Shown: positions 7,792 through 19,300 of the stretch, piece by piece
Position numbering within the stretch: position 1 is the first letter of the stretch
Layout: every line of letters begins with the position of its first letter
From: a virus
Virus record (IMG/VR): IMGVR_UViG_3300013188_000002
Location: 1-52,544 of that record
Length of the DNA stretch: 52,544 bases
Direction: 5' to 3' (one strand)
The notes under the pieces: generated by a model
Databases searched by the model: none
The model's input: only the letters and a program-made list of their open reading frames with translations
Told to the model about the DNA's origin: nothing
Position numbers and translations under genes: made by a program

Positions 7792-8649
7792 ATGGCTATG
7801 AGACCTACAACACCACCCGCAGGCATGGCACCTGTTCCTGTCATGGCTGGCGGCGCAACCCCTGCAGCAATACCGACTACTGTTTCTATGGATTTACCAC
7901 CAAGTATTCAGCAACTTATTGCTGCACCTTCTCCTGCTGTAAACGAACAAGCTGTAGGAACTATACCTACAGGTACAGCAAACACAAACCCACAGTTTCC
8001 GGTTCTTGATTTTCGTATGCAACCTTCTTACGAGGAAGGCGGTCTGATTGGCCCTAGTGGTATGCCAGCCCCTACAGGCGTAGGATTGCAGACTCAGGCA
8101 CCTCAGCAGATGAACTCGCAGATGGCTGACATGCAGATCAATGACATGCTTAGCAAGAACCCTGAAGTTGTAGCCCGTATTCGTGCTGCTATCGAAGCAG
8201 GTTTGCAGTCAGGTGAGCTATCACAACAGGAACTACAGATGGCCACGCAGCTTGCGCAGGTTGCATTGCAGAACCCACAGATGTACCCGCAGCTCCGTCA
8301 GTTTGCTATTGATCGCGGACTAGCTGGGCCTAATGACCTACCTATGGAATATGACCAAGGTCTAGTTATTGCACTTGTTACTGCAGCGAAAGCTATGCAG
8401 GCCGATGTACAGATCGAAGGCGGACAGCCAATGCCGCAACAACCTCCGGTACAGGAAATGGAGTTTGGCGGATTGCTTGTTGGCCCCTCTCACGACCAAG
8501 GTGGCATCCGCGTTAAGATGAAACACGGCGGCGAGATTGAAGCCGAAGGCGGTGAGTACGTTATTCCTAAAGACATTGTAGCCCGTAAAGGCACAGAGTT
8601 TTTTGATAGACTAATTGGTAAAGATACTAAAAAGACAGATATGGCATGA
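7792..8649 (+). CDS. Pro/Gln/Met-rich virion-associated protein with GEYVIPKD motif (285 aa)
   Basis: The first ~90 residues are low-complexity Pro/Ala/Met. The centre is Gln-rich and helical. The last ~60 residues hold GGLLVGPSHDQGGIRVKM and GGEYVIPKDIVARKGTEFFDRLI. The 'G-E-(Y/F)-VIP-x-D-(I/V)-V' plus 'G(T)-x-FFD' ending recurs in phage structural or minor tail proteins. It stands at the head of the internal virion protein genes and overlaps the next gene by 4 bp, supporting a virion role. Confidence 0.5.
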   Translation: MAMRPTTPPAGMAPVPVMAGGATPAAIPTTVSMDLPPSIQQLIAAPSPAVNEQAVGTIPTGTANTNPQFPVLDFRMQPSYEEGGLIGPSGMPAPTGVGLQTQAPQQMNSQMADMQINDMLSKNPEVVARIRAAIEAGLQSGELSQQELQMATQLAQVALQNPQMYPQLRQFAIDRGLAGPNDLPMEYDQGLVIALVTAAKAMQADVQIEGGQPMPQQPPVQEMEFGGLLVGPSHDQGGIRVKMKHGGEIEAEGGEYVIPKDIVARKGTEFFDRLIGKDTKKTDMA

Positions 8650-9134
8650 GCTTACAAGTAGTAGAAAAACAAAAACCGGAGAGTCTCGCACCCAAAAAGT
8701 ACGAGGCTATTCTGCTATCTACGCAAGAGGCTTATGATAAGTACTGGGCGCAGTGCGTACCCCACCTACAGAAGTGTATAGAAGGTATGCATGGTGAGCT
8801 TACTGTCGAAGATATATACACCAGAGCATTGCAAGGTCAGATGTTTGTCCTTGTGGCTAAGAACGACGACACGGAAGTGCCTGAGGTAAAGTTAGTTTTG
8901 GTTATGGAATTGGTGTACTACCCACAGTACACCACAATGAACGTGGTTGCGATGGGCGGCAAAGACTTACGCCACCTTATCAAGCTGTTCTGGAAAGACG
9001 TTTGTGGGTGGGCGCGAATTTGCGGCGTCAAAAAAATTGAATGTTCAGTAGCACCAGCTATGGAGCGCATCCTGCTAAGTACTGGTTTTGAACGCAAATA
9101 TGTCCAGTTACAACAGGATTTAATGGAGGTCTAA
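8646..9134 (+). CDS. GNAT-like internal virion protein (162 aa)
   Basis: The fold outline matches the acetyltransferase-like (GNAT-type) phage proteins found near podovirus internal core genes: an N-terminal helical part, a strand pair (FVLVAKNDD, VKLVLVMELVYYP), then a helix with WKDVCGWARICGVKKIECSV and a closing strand STGFERKYVQLQQDLMEV. The central GNAT acetyl-CoA loop (Q/RxxGxG/A) is not clear, so it may be a non-catalytic relative. It overlaps its upstream neighbour by 4 bp and precedes the internal virion proteins. Confidence 0.5.
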   Translation: MSLQVVEKQKPESLAPKKYEAILLSTQEAYDKYWAQCVPHLQKCIEGMHGELTVEDIYTRALQGQMFVLVAKNDDTEVPEVKLVLVMELVYYPQYTTMNVVAMGGKDLRHLIKLFWKDVCGWARICGVKKIECSVAPAMERILLSTGFERKYVQLQQDLMEV

Positions 9135-9135
9135 A

Positions 9136-10701
9136 ATGACAACTATCGCTATAAACCCGATGGTAGTATCCGTTAGCCCAAGTGCCGATGCTACCATTTC
9201 TCGTATTCAACCCACTATGCACGGCGGAGGCGGCGGCATTAAGAAAGTTATTGCGGTTGTTGCCGCAGTTGCCATTCCTATTGCAGCCCCGACCATTGCA
9301 GCGTCTATCGGACTTTCAGGTGCGATTGGTGCCGCTATTGGTACCTCAGCCGTTGCAGGCACAATAGGCGCTACAGTAGGTTCCGCGATTGTAGGCGCAG
9401 GACTTGGAGCTATTTCTGCTAAAGTAACAGGCCAAGATGTAAAACGCGGTGCTATTATGGGCGGTCTTAGCGGCGGTATTGCAGGATACTTTAGAGGAGC
9501 GCCTCAAACTCAGGCTACATCTGGTTCAGGCGTTAGCCCTACAGCAGCCGGTGAAGGATCTCAGCTTGGCACAGACCTGAGTAGTAGTTCACAACAGTTT
9601 GGCAATATTGGCCCTGGCGATCCTACTACTTTTGGCCCTGACGCAGTCAATCAGCCTCAAACACTTACAAACCTCAACGCTGGCACAACAGGTGGGGATG
9701 TAGCTTCGCAGCTATCTAACACTACCAACCCAAATATAATACAGACTAGCGCTGGTGGTGCAGGGAATGTAGCCCAAGGTGCGCAGAATCTAGCACAAGG
9801 TGGTGCAAATCTACAAGGTGCAGTAACAGGCACACAGGCAGCTCCTACAGCGCTGAGTCAACTTGGCCCTAACGCTAGCATTGGCGAAAAGTTTGTGGCC
9901 ACTATGAAAGACAGCGGCTCTGCTTTGGTTAATAAGTTTACTGATCCTGAGGCTCTTGCTAACGTTACTATGCAGGCCGGTGGTCAGCTACTTGGTACTG
10001 CACTAGCACCAGATCCAGAGATGCCGCCAGAGCAGCGTGAGCTGCTTGAGATGCGTAAGCAGGAACTTGCGGAGCTTAAACAGAAAGACGAAGCAGCGTT
10101 TAACGCACAGATGGATGCAGCTAAACAGTATCTACAGCAGGCTAAGCAGTATGATCCTACATACATGGCGTTCCAAGCAGCTAACAAAGAAGCCATTGAC
10201 CAGCAGCGTAAGCTGCGTGAGCAGTATCGTAGGGCAGCTCTTAGCGGTGGCCGTGATATTAGTGAAGCTGAAAAACGTCGTATGAGCCTAGATTCTGCGC
10301 GTCAGGTTAGCTCTGAGTATGACCGTGGATTCCAACAAGGTTTGTCAGCTCAGAACAAAGTGACACAAGCCGGTCTGTCTGCGATACCTAACTCAGCGCA
10401 GTTTGCTAACTACACCAACGCACTTCGCACACTACAAAGCGATGAAGGCAGGCTTGCTGAATACTACGCTGGCAAGTCGCAGGGTGCAGCTAAGAACATT
10501 TCTGATCTGTTTTCTAACTTTAACACTGAGACAGGCACAGGCGTTCAATACCAACGGCGCGGCGGGCAGGCTCCCAAAGCTCCTGTAACGAAAGGCGGTC
10601 TTCCTGACTCCGGTATTGAGAAAAAAGGCGGGCTAACTCTACCAGACGAAGACGAGAATGTGACTCCGTTCTACCAACCTGGTCAGTCATACGCGATATA
10701 A
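9136..10701 (+). CDS. Internal virion protein with glycine-zipper hydrophobic N-terminus (521 aa)
   Basis: Residues ~33-130 are a long Ala/Gly/Ile-rich block (VVAAVAIPIAAPTIAASIG, GAIGAAIGTSAVAGTIGATVG) able to insert into membranes, followed by GAIMGGLSGGIAGYF. A Gly/Asn/Gln-rich stretch follows, and from ~residue 300 a highly charged, probable coiled-coil region (LLEMRKQELAELKQKDEAAF). It fits a virion core protein ejected with the DNA, as in T7 gp14-gp16; homology is not seen directly. The next gene starts 12 bp downstream. Confidence 0.55.
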   Translation: MTTIAINPMVVSVSPSADATISRIQPTMHGGGGGIKKVIAVVAAVAIPIAAPTIAASIGLSGAIGAAIGTSAVAGTIGATVGSAIVGAGLGAISAKVTGQDVKRGAIMGGLSGGIAGYFRGAPQTQATSGSGVSPTAAGEGSQLGTDLSSSSQQFGNIGPGDPTTFGPDAVNQPQTLTNLNAGTTGGDVASQLSNTTNPNIIQTSAGGAGNVAQGAQNLAQGGANLQGAVTGTQAAPTALSQLGPNASIGEKFVATMKDSGSALVNKFTDPEALANVTMQAGGQLLGTALAPDPEMPPEQRELLEMRKQELAELKQKDEAAFNAQMDAAKQYLQQAKQYDPTYMAFQAANKEAIDQQRKLREQYRRAALSGGRDISEAEKRRMSLDSARQVSSEYDRGFQQGLSAQNKVTQAGLSAIPNSAQFANYTNALRTLQSDEGRLAEYYAGKSQGAAKNISDLFSNFNTETGTGVQYQRRGGQAPKAPVTKGGLPDSGIEKKGGLTLPDEDENVTPFYQPGQSYAI

Positions 10702-10713
10702 GGGGTAAGTCAG

Positions 10714-13350
10714 ATGGGATTGCTCGGAGATTTTGTAGGTAACACGCTAGGGCTTCAGTCGGGAGCGGATTACGCTTCCTCTGTTGAATCAGCTAGTAAG
10801 TTGCGTGCGCTACAGCGTAAAAATCAAGCTATTGCTGATATGCGAGACTTTGGGCAACCGTCGCAGTCAACTCCTATAAGCTCTGTAGAACCGTTTAATC
10901 CTGACGATTCCTCACTTAGCTTTGACAACCTGCAACAGCCAGGATTACGCAACATCCCCCCATCACCAAAGCCACCTGTTGATCAAGAAGGCGGCGTGGC
11001 ACAGGGTATGGATCAAGCGGATGAAGCTACTACCGAGCCTACACCTAAGCGCGATTCAAGTGGCAACATTATTATGGAGCCATCAGCAGATGGCCGTCTA
11101 GGTGACGCACCTACTCTTGATACACCTGATCCATACGAAAACCCAGCAAATGAATTTTCTTTGTTGCCTGATCTTGGGCCAGAGCTTCCAGACCTAAGCA
11201 CATATAACAAAGCTGCTCGCGCAGGCGAAGTAGCAAAGCGTAAGAATTTACAGACTTCTCTTACAGACATTATGAAGTCTGCAGGCATTCGACGTAAATC
11301 AGGTATCGGCTCGCGTAATATTACAAAGGAGCAAGGCGATGCATACAAATGGTGGTCTAGCGACAATGCTTTCCGGTTGTTCTACAACAATCCAAGGTTG
11401 CTTGATGAAGCTAGAAGAGATCCTATCGGATTTGCCAAGCGTTATTCAAGTCAGCAGCCTCAAAGAACTCAATCTGATATTGCTACTAATTCTGGAACTC
11501 GCACTAAAAAACTTATCGACGGGCGTATCGAGGGTCTAAAGACTCAGATTGATGGTGATAAAGTACAAGAAGTTTATAGAGCCGCCAATGAAATCGGTAT
11601 CGACCCGTTTGCTGCAATCGCAATTTTTGGTATTGAGTCTGACTTCGGACGAGCCAAAGGTGTAAGCGCTAAGGGTGCAGTCGGCGGTATGCAGGTTATG
11701 CCTGCGCAGTTTGACCGCCTAAAGAAATGGTTTGCTGACCCCGCCAACCTTGATCAAATTAAAAACGCGTTCCGTATGCCTAACGGCGAAGTAAACATGA
11801 AACGCGTAGAGTACGCAATCCAAACATTTTCTAACATGCAACAGCCTGGGTCTCGTGGCCGTGGCACTCCTAATGCCAACGTCTACGCTGGACTTGCGCA
11901 GCTAGTGTACAACAAAGCCATTGGGCTACCCAAAAACCTATGGGGTGCAGGCTATCAAGGTAACGCTAACGAAGTTTTAGCCGCAGGTCGCCCGCTTATG
12001 GTGGACGATGGTAACATTAGCAACTCTGATTACAATCGCGCCTATGTCTCACTATACAACCATATCCAACAAACCTATGGCGGAAAGCTAGCAGAAATAC
12101 AAACTCCGTATGGTATAGACCTCAACACGATTGCAGGGTCTGGCGTAGGCCAGCCTGTTATGACAGGAGAACCTGTTACAGATACAGATATCTCTACTCG
12201 CGTCGGTATGGGCGATTTAAGTCAGTCTATGCCTGCTGCGGGTCTTAATACAGGCCAAAAACAAACACAGACAAGCACCGATGGCTATGAGATTCGCCAA
12301 GAAGATGGCCCTGTAGTCTATAAAGACGGCAAGCCTGTGTTTAGATTTGCTGGCCCAGACGGCCAGAAAAGAGCTGAAGAATATATTGCAGGTGAGACGG
12401 GTACGGGATCTATCGCAAGCCCGTCAGTACAGCCTGATGAGAATACTATTACTCGGTTCCTTGAGAATCCGCCTAACATCGGCATTGAGATGAACAATCT
12501 CCTCAAGCAGCGCGAGCTTACAGTAAATTCCATTAACCGTCAGCTACAGCTAACCAATGAAAAAATTAACGCTGCAAATGCAAAAGCTGCTGAGTATGAC
12601 AGATATGCAGAGATTGCACTGGCTAACGGCCAGATTGCTGATTTTGAAAGATATAAGGGTCTAGCTCAGACCGAAGTTGATAACGCTAGAACTTTGCGTG
12701 ATGAATCTATTATAGCTAGAGACGGCAAACAGATTGAGATTTTACAGGGCGACAACAAGATGCTGCTGGTACAGGGTGCACAAGCACTGCGTGACCTATC
12801 GTATGGCTCTACCGCTCGCGCTGGCGCTGTTATGTCTGCCTTCACTGGGCTAGATATTAAGATACAACCACGGTCTGACGGCAAGTTTGACATCGTTGTA
12901 CAAGGTAACGTGCAGCAAACACTTACAAAGGCGCAGCTGTCAGACAGACTGCAGCGTACATATAGCCAAGCATACAGAGATAGCCAGACTAAGATCCTGA
13001 CAGAACGTCAGACATATCTGTTTGAAAAGTCTGTTGACCTTGAAGCTAAACTGGTTGAAGAACAGGCAAAATTCATAAACCAAATGAAGACTGATAAACT
13101 AAAATACCAAGCTGAAGCGTACCTTGAGAAGCTGAAGCAAATGGGCGGTGAGTTTAAGGCTTTGGGTAACGGCATGGCTCTTGTCCAGCAAGGCGGCCAG
13201 TTCTTCTTGGTCAACCCTACTAAGATAGTTAAAACTGCAGACGACGAAGCAGAAGAGCGGTTGGACGTACAGCCGATTGCATTACCACAAGCTATGGCGT
13301 TACTAAGTGGTGCGTCAAAAGGTGAAGATTTCGTAGCCGCGACAGAGTGA
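10714..13350 (+). CDS. Internal virion protein with lytic transglycosylase domain (878 aa)
   Basis: Around residues 285-420 lies an SLT-type transglycosylase fold: FAAIAIFGIESDFGRAKG with Glu308 as the likely catalytic acid, then GAVGGMQVMP, and AGLAQLVYN later. The role in podovirus virions (as in T7 gp16) is to open peptidoglycan locally during DNA ejection. The N-terminal ~250 residues are Pro/Gly/Ser-rich and low-complexity; the C-terminal ~350 are helical and charged. It lies between the hydrophobic internal protein and the giant protein, an expected ejectosome order. Confidence 0.75.
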   Translation: MGLLGDFVGNTLGLQSGADYASSVESASKLRALQRKNQAIADMRDFGQPSQSTPISSVEPFNPDDSSLSFDNLQQPGLRNIPPSPKPPVDQEGGVAQGMDQADEATTEPTPKRDSSGNIIMEPSADGRLGDAPTLDTPDPYENPANEFSLLPDLGPELPDLSTYNKAARAGEVAKRKNLQTSLTDIMKSAGIRRKSGIGSRNITKEQGDAYKWWSSDNAFRLFYNNPRLLDEARRDPIGFAKRYSSQQPQRTQSDIATNSGTRTKKLIDGRIEGLKTQIDGDKVQEVYRAANEIGIDPFAAIAIFGIESDFGRAKGVSAKGAVGGMQVMPAQFDRLKKWFADPANLDQIKNAFRMPNGEVNMKRVEYAIQTFSNMQQPGSRGRGTPNANVYAGLAQLVYNKAIGLPKNLWGAGYQGNANEVLAAGRPLMVDDGNISNSDYNRAYVSLYNHIQQTYGGKLAEIQTPYGIDLNTIAGSGVGQPVMTGEPVTDTDISTRVGMGDLSQSMPAAGLNTGQKQTQTSTDGYEIRQEDGPVVYKDGKPVFRFAGPDGQKRAEEYIAGETGTGSIASPSVQPDENTITRFLENPPNIGIEMNNLLKQRELTVNSINRQLQLTNEKINAANAKAAEYDRYAEIALANGQIADFERYKGLAQTEVDNARTLRDESIIARDGKQIEILQGDNKMLLVQGAQALRDLSYGSTARAGAVMSAFTGLDIKIQPRSDGKFDIVVQGNVQQTLTKAQLSDRLQRTYSQAYRDSQTKILTERQTYLFEKSVDLEAKLVEEQAKFINQMKTDKLKYQAEAYLEKLKQMGGEFKALGNGMALVQQGGQFFLVNPTKIVKTADDEAEERLDVQPIALPQAMALLSGASKGEDFVAATE

Positions 13351-13357
13351 GGATAGT

Positions 13358-16300
13358 ATGGCAAAAGCAGGACTTAAATCTTTCGGAAGCCCTACACTCA
13401 GCGCGATGGATTTGGAGCCACTAGGCAACCCTTACGATGTTGCACCTGACATCGGGATGGGCAACCTCCTAGGTAGCAGGGAAGCTCTTACTAACGAAGC
13501 AGACAGTGTCTTTAATCAAGCCATGTCTCAGTTCTCTATGCCTGAGATGAAGCGGCCTGCGCCTACTGGCCCTAATGTTCTGTTCGATCCATCAGCTAAC
13601 AAGATGTTTGTAAACGGGTCGTTGTTTGACCTTGACGACGCTGACGCAGCCGTAAAATCCAAAGGTTTTTTAACTGGCCCGCGCCAAGAGCCGCCGTCAG
13701 GCAACTGGCAGCGTGTTACACCTGCTGAATATGGCAGGTACTATAAGTCTATTACTGACCCCACACTTAGCCGTAGATTCTCTGAGAACGTTGATATTGG
13801 TATGGCCAACCTGCGATCTTTGTTTGGCGCAGGTGCTGTATTGCTTGGCGCTGACGAATACGGCCTTGGGGTTATGGAGCGTGCAGATGAAGTTATCCGC
13901 AAAAAATCACCGTTTGCAGGTGAAGCTACAGACATCGGCTTTGGAGATGAAGATCTCGGCCCTGTAGAGTGGTTTGTAGGCGTACTGGGCGCACAAGGCC
14001 CGATGCTTCTTGAGACCATTGCTGCAGCAGGTGTAGGTTTTGTCCTAGGTTCTGCCACTGCAGGGCCAGGTTTGGGTTCCGCAGCAGGTACAGTCGGTGG
14101 CCTGTTTGGTAAGACAGCGTTTAAGAAAGCTGTAAAAGAAGCTGCAGAAGAATATGCAACAATTAAAGCTAGGGACGGCAAGGCAGCGGCCAAAGCCTTC
14201 CTGAAGACTGACAAGGGTAAGACGCTCAAGCGTGCGTCCGGTGCTGCAGGTGCCGTTGGCCTTAGCTATGTCAACAACTTTGGTATTGCATCGTCTGATG
14301 TGTACTCAGAGCTATTGGAGTCAGGCGTAGATGTAAACGATTTTAACGCTAAGATGACTGCACTTACAGCCGCAGTGCCATACGCTGCACTCGATACCAT
14401 CCCTGAGTTTGTCGTAGGTGCTAAGCTTTTTGGTGGGTTGCGTGCAGGATCAAAGGGCGGACGCTTGCGTCGTGGTGCTAAAGGTGCAGGAGTAGGTGCT
14501 GTCTTAGAAGGCACTACTGAAGCAGGCCAAGAAGGCATTATTATGGGTGCAACTAGCGCCTACACTGGACGCGAGTATGAAAGCGATGAGGTACTTAATC
14601 GACTGGTCAACTCCTTTGCCGCAGGCGCAGCTATTGGTGGCACCATTGGTAGTGTTACCAATCTAAAAACCAATAAGCCAGCTGACCTACTACAAGGCAC
14701 GGCTAATGAACAAGAAACACAACAGGATGAAGGCCCAGCGCAGACTGAAATGTTTGCAGAGGACACTGACTTTGGTACTGCTCCTGAGGTTGACCCAGAT
14801 ATAGCCGCACTACGCGCACAAGACGAGGCGCTAAGACAAGAGGTAGTGGCCGATCTTGAGTTGGATAGAGAAAATGAAGCTATTAGGCAGGAGATTGCAG
14901 GTGTGGCAAACATGCCACCAGCACCAGTCATCCCTGCACAACGAGAAGCTGAGATCCAAGAAGAAATAGGTCGCCGTGAGCGGGCAGAAGCCGACCGCCT
15001 AGACAGAACTATGGAGGCAGCGCAGCCTCTTTCTGACCGTACAGGTGGCGTGCAGCCTGACCAAGGTGATTTGTTTGCTCTTGATGGCCCTGCTTATACA
15101 CCCCCACCGGCTCCACCGGCTCCACCAACTCCTCCACAGCCTGTGGATAACGTTGTGGAAAGTATTGAGCAAGTTGCACAACAGCAACCACAAGCACAGC
15201 CAAACTTGTTGCAGCAACGTATGCAAGAAGCAGCGGCAAGACAGCGTGAGCAAGAAGCACAAGCTGAAGCTCGCAGACAGGAAGATGAACGCATAGAACG
15301 GAATAACCGCGAAGTCGAAAACGCACTGGCTTTACAGCAGGCGCAAAACGAAATCGCGGCTTATGAGGCGGAGCAGGCTGGCGTGACGCAGCCCGAACTT
15401 CCTCCCGTGGCAGCTCCGGTACAGACGAATAATCTCCCTACTGTACCAGTTCCTCCTGCTCCGCCTCGCCAGTTAAACTTGTTCCGTGGCCAAGTAAAGC
15501 TACCAAGAATATCTAAAGCGGAACAAAAAGCTATCAACAAAGCTAATCGTCTACGCCGCAAGCAAGAGCAAGAAGCACAGAAGGCAGCTGAAGAAGCAGC
15601 ACGCCCAATGACTCCAGCGGAAGCTCGTGCAGCAGGGCAAGGTATCCTACTTACACAGCGTGGCGAACCGTCAGTTGCTGCACTCAAGGCAGCGGGCACC
15701 GTAGCACCGACAACCACACCAGAACTTGTTCAGACAACACCTGCTGAAGAAGCCGTCGTTGCGCAGCAGCAAGAAATCAACAGGCTCCAGCAACAAGTAC
15801 AGGAGCTTTCTGCAGCTCGTACAGAGGAAAGCAGTTCCGCCGCTGAGTATAAAACTACTAAACAAGAGGAGTTTGACGTTGCTGAGCGCGGAATGCCTGC
15901 GCGAGAGCTTATGGGTCAGTATTGGCAAAATCAATGGAACAACGCTAATTCTATCGCAGAGGTAGATAAAGTTCTTGCCGATATGAAGCAAGTCAGAGAA
16001 GAGGTAACACAAAATGTACAAGAGCAAAGCACAGAAAACGTGGATGGAAGCGAACAGGCCAGACCTAGCGAAGCAGTTCGAAGCGGAAACACCCAAGAAC
16101 GCGCAGCTGCCGCAGTCGTTGAGTCCGAGAAGCGCCTCAGAGAAGCGGAGGATAGCAAGGCAGCTAGCCGCCCTGCGGAAACAGAAGCAGCCGTTCGGGA
16201 AGATAGCGGTCAACAAGGTGTACAGGAAGATAGCGTACAAGGGGGAACTCAGCTAGATCCAGACTCTGAGCAGGCCATCGCCGAAGAGCTAACCTATCAG

Positions 16301-19300
16301 TTTGATTTACAAGAAGCCATAGGGGAGCTACGTGGTATTGCTGTATCCCTGTTGGATTACGCATACTGGGCTGCTGCACCTAGTGGCACAAGTAACGCAG
16401 CAGATGACTACAGAGCTGCGCGGGCCACAGCTAAAGCCTATGTAGATAAAGCGTTTACAGACCCTGAGTATTTTACAGAAGCTCAACTAAAAATCTTAGA
16501 CGAACAGTTTGTTAAGTTTGCTACATATGAAACGGACACCCGCTCGTCTACGCAACCGTGGTTTGAGTATGCTGCACGTCGTGGTCTTGTAGAAAGAATC
16601 GCTAATCCTGACCCAAAGAAAGGTATAAGGATTACAGGTGCGCCGTACGAAAAGATGAGCAAGGCAGCAGCCAAGGCTGCTAACGTATCTCCGGCCCGCA
16701 GTGAAGACACCACAAACCTTAACGAAGCAGCGACAGCAGCTGATGGCAAAGTTACTGGCGGCGGTAGGTATTTCAAGATCGACGACAACACCGAGATCAC
16801 ACAGCCTCTGGATAAGCTGCGTGTAACTGCTATCGCAAAGAACGCTATCCGTAAGCTGAAGACCAAGCCCACTGTGACCGTGGTCAAAGACCAAAACGAT
16901 CTGCGTGAGAACCACCCAGAGCTATTCAAGCGGGCTATGGAGTCTCGTCCTAACGGCGACTTTGAGTTCACACCTGCTGGCGGTTTCTCTGTTGGCGATC
17001 AAGTCATTCTGTTCAGCGATAATATCAAGACCGAGAAGCAGGCTCGCTTCATCATTGCCCACGAAACTATGGGCCACTTTGGTCTGGGTGCTTTCTTAGG
17101 CAAACCGCAGCTAGAAACTGTGATGGATAACATCTATCAAGATGACTCTAGCGTACGAGTGAAAGCTGACCGCCGTATGGAAATGTACGGTGAAAGCAAA
17201 GCCGAAGCAGTTGAAGAAGTCATTGCCAATATGGCAGCTGACCTAGACGCACACCTTATCAAGCGGATCTGGTACGCCATCAAGGATGCTCTTGAGACTA
17301 TGGGCATGGAGTTTGAGGATAGTCTTGCCAGGTATATGCTAAGACAATCACGCAGGAACTTGTTGCAGGGTGGTAGCGGCCTTGTAAGTATGCAAGAGCT
17401 TAGCAAAAACTTAGAAAGTTTAAGAACTGACAACACGTTGGGGCGGTTTAATGTTGTTGACGACACTGCAAATGCCGCATCACGGGCGCTTTCGTCACAT
17501 GCCTACACCAAGCGTGCAGGCGATACAGGCGGACTGAAAGGTCTAGCACAGACATTCAAAAAGATTAAAGATGTAGAGAACATCCGCGACTTTAGTGTAT
17601 GGCTTGGCTCACTGGCTGAAAACGTGCAGTCACTGGACAATGCAGCTACCAGAAGTGACGGCCTGCAGCAGGTGTTTAACATCTTCCAAGCTAGAGCCAA
17701 CCGTTCACGCCGCCACCTCGCGACCTACGAGTCTATGACTTCGTACTCACATCAAGCGTTTAACGGGCCAACGAAAGAAGAACTAGAAAAAGCTGGCGAG
17801 CTTCTTGCCCATGCTGCACTACACAAGCAGGACATGATTACTGATGAGCAAATCAGAGACTTGTCAGTAGAAGTAGGCACTGATCAGAACGGCGATCCGA
17901 TTAAGGTAAGCGATCTCGTGGTTATGGAGAACGGTGTAGCTGGCATCAACCGTGAGCTGTTTGAAGCAGCAGTAGCGGCAGGCAATGTTACACGCGAACA
18001 GTTTGCTCAGGGACTTGCTGTTACTCTGGGCGACCAAGACCAGAAAGTATTTGCTACTCAAACCTATACACCAGCAGAAGCTATCACAGATAACGAGTGG
18101 CGCATCTACACCGAGCAACGCAAAGCAGTAAATCAAGCAGCACTGGATGTTGTTCGGTCTACAGTAGAGGGTGCAATCGCACAGAAAGATGCCACAATCA
18201 GCGGGTTCAAGAAAGCATACCGCATGTCAGACGCAGACACACAAGTCATGCGGCAGGTCATGGATCGGTATGTAGAGCTGTACCAGAAAGATGCACGCCA
18301 AGAAGGTGGAGCGTTCCAGTACAAAACCGAATCCGTAGAGAATGCAAGAGACTTCCTAAGAGAAATCAATCGTGCGCTATTTGTAAAAGACAAAGTGCAA
18401 GACTTCAAGCAAAGCAAAGGCGACGCAGCCAAGTTCCAAGGCCCAGAGTTCCAAGGTATCATTGATGGCCTGGATTCGCTGTCCGACAAAAACTACACAC
18501 AGAGCCAAGCTAACCGCATTACATCAGCTATTGGTAACTTGTACCTGCTGGATGTTCAGGTAGCTAACGCACAGTTTAACGCCAAGCGTACGATTATGAC
18601 ATCGTATGTACCATTTACTCGCCGTGGCGATCATCAGATCCGCCTTGCTGCTTTCAATGAGAATGGCGATATAGTTCAGCTAGATGAAGTTTGGAAAACT
18701 GTACTGCCATACTACCAAGCACAGGGTCGCGCTGATGCCAGAGAGATTGCAGCAAACTTAGACTCTGAGTTTAGCGACAGAGAGTTCAAGATTATGGACG
18801 CCAACGGGGTTGAGCAAACCGTAACCTTCCGAGCTGTGGCGGAGAAGTCTCGTAAAGGCTCAGTTCTAGGGCAGCAATTTAGTCTCAATGACTTCGTCAA
18901 TACATTGGCTCGTCTTGATGTGAACATAAACCCACAAGAACGTGAACGTATTGTGGAAGCTCTGACAGCGCAGACTCAACGTGCTCGTAGAAGTTTGCAG
19001 AGAGCAGGTGTTAGAGGGTGGGATCGTGATGTCATCCGTAGCACCTCAGAATATCTTGAGATGCAGGGCCACATTGCAGGTCAGGCTTTCTATCGCCACC
19101 GTCTCAATAACATCATGCTTACAGACAGCTTCTGGCGCGGTGACTACAAGCGAGTACAAGACTTGTTTGCTGAGACTCAACGAACAGACTTGTCTCCTGA
19201 AAAGCTACGTCAAGCGCAGACTGAGTACGATAAGTATGCCTACATGTATCAGTACATGGCAGGTGATGGTATGCCACAGGCTGTTAACCGCAAAACTGGC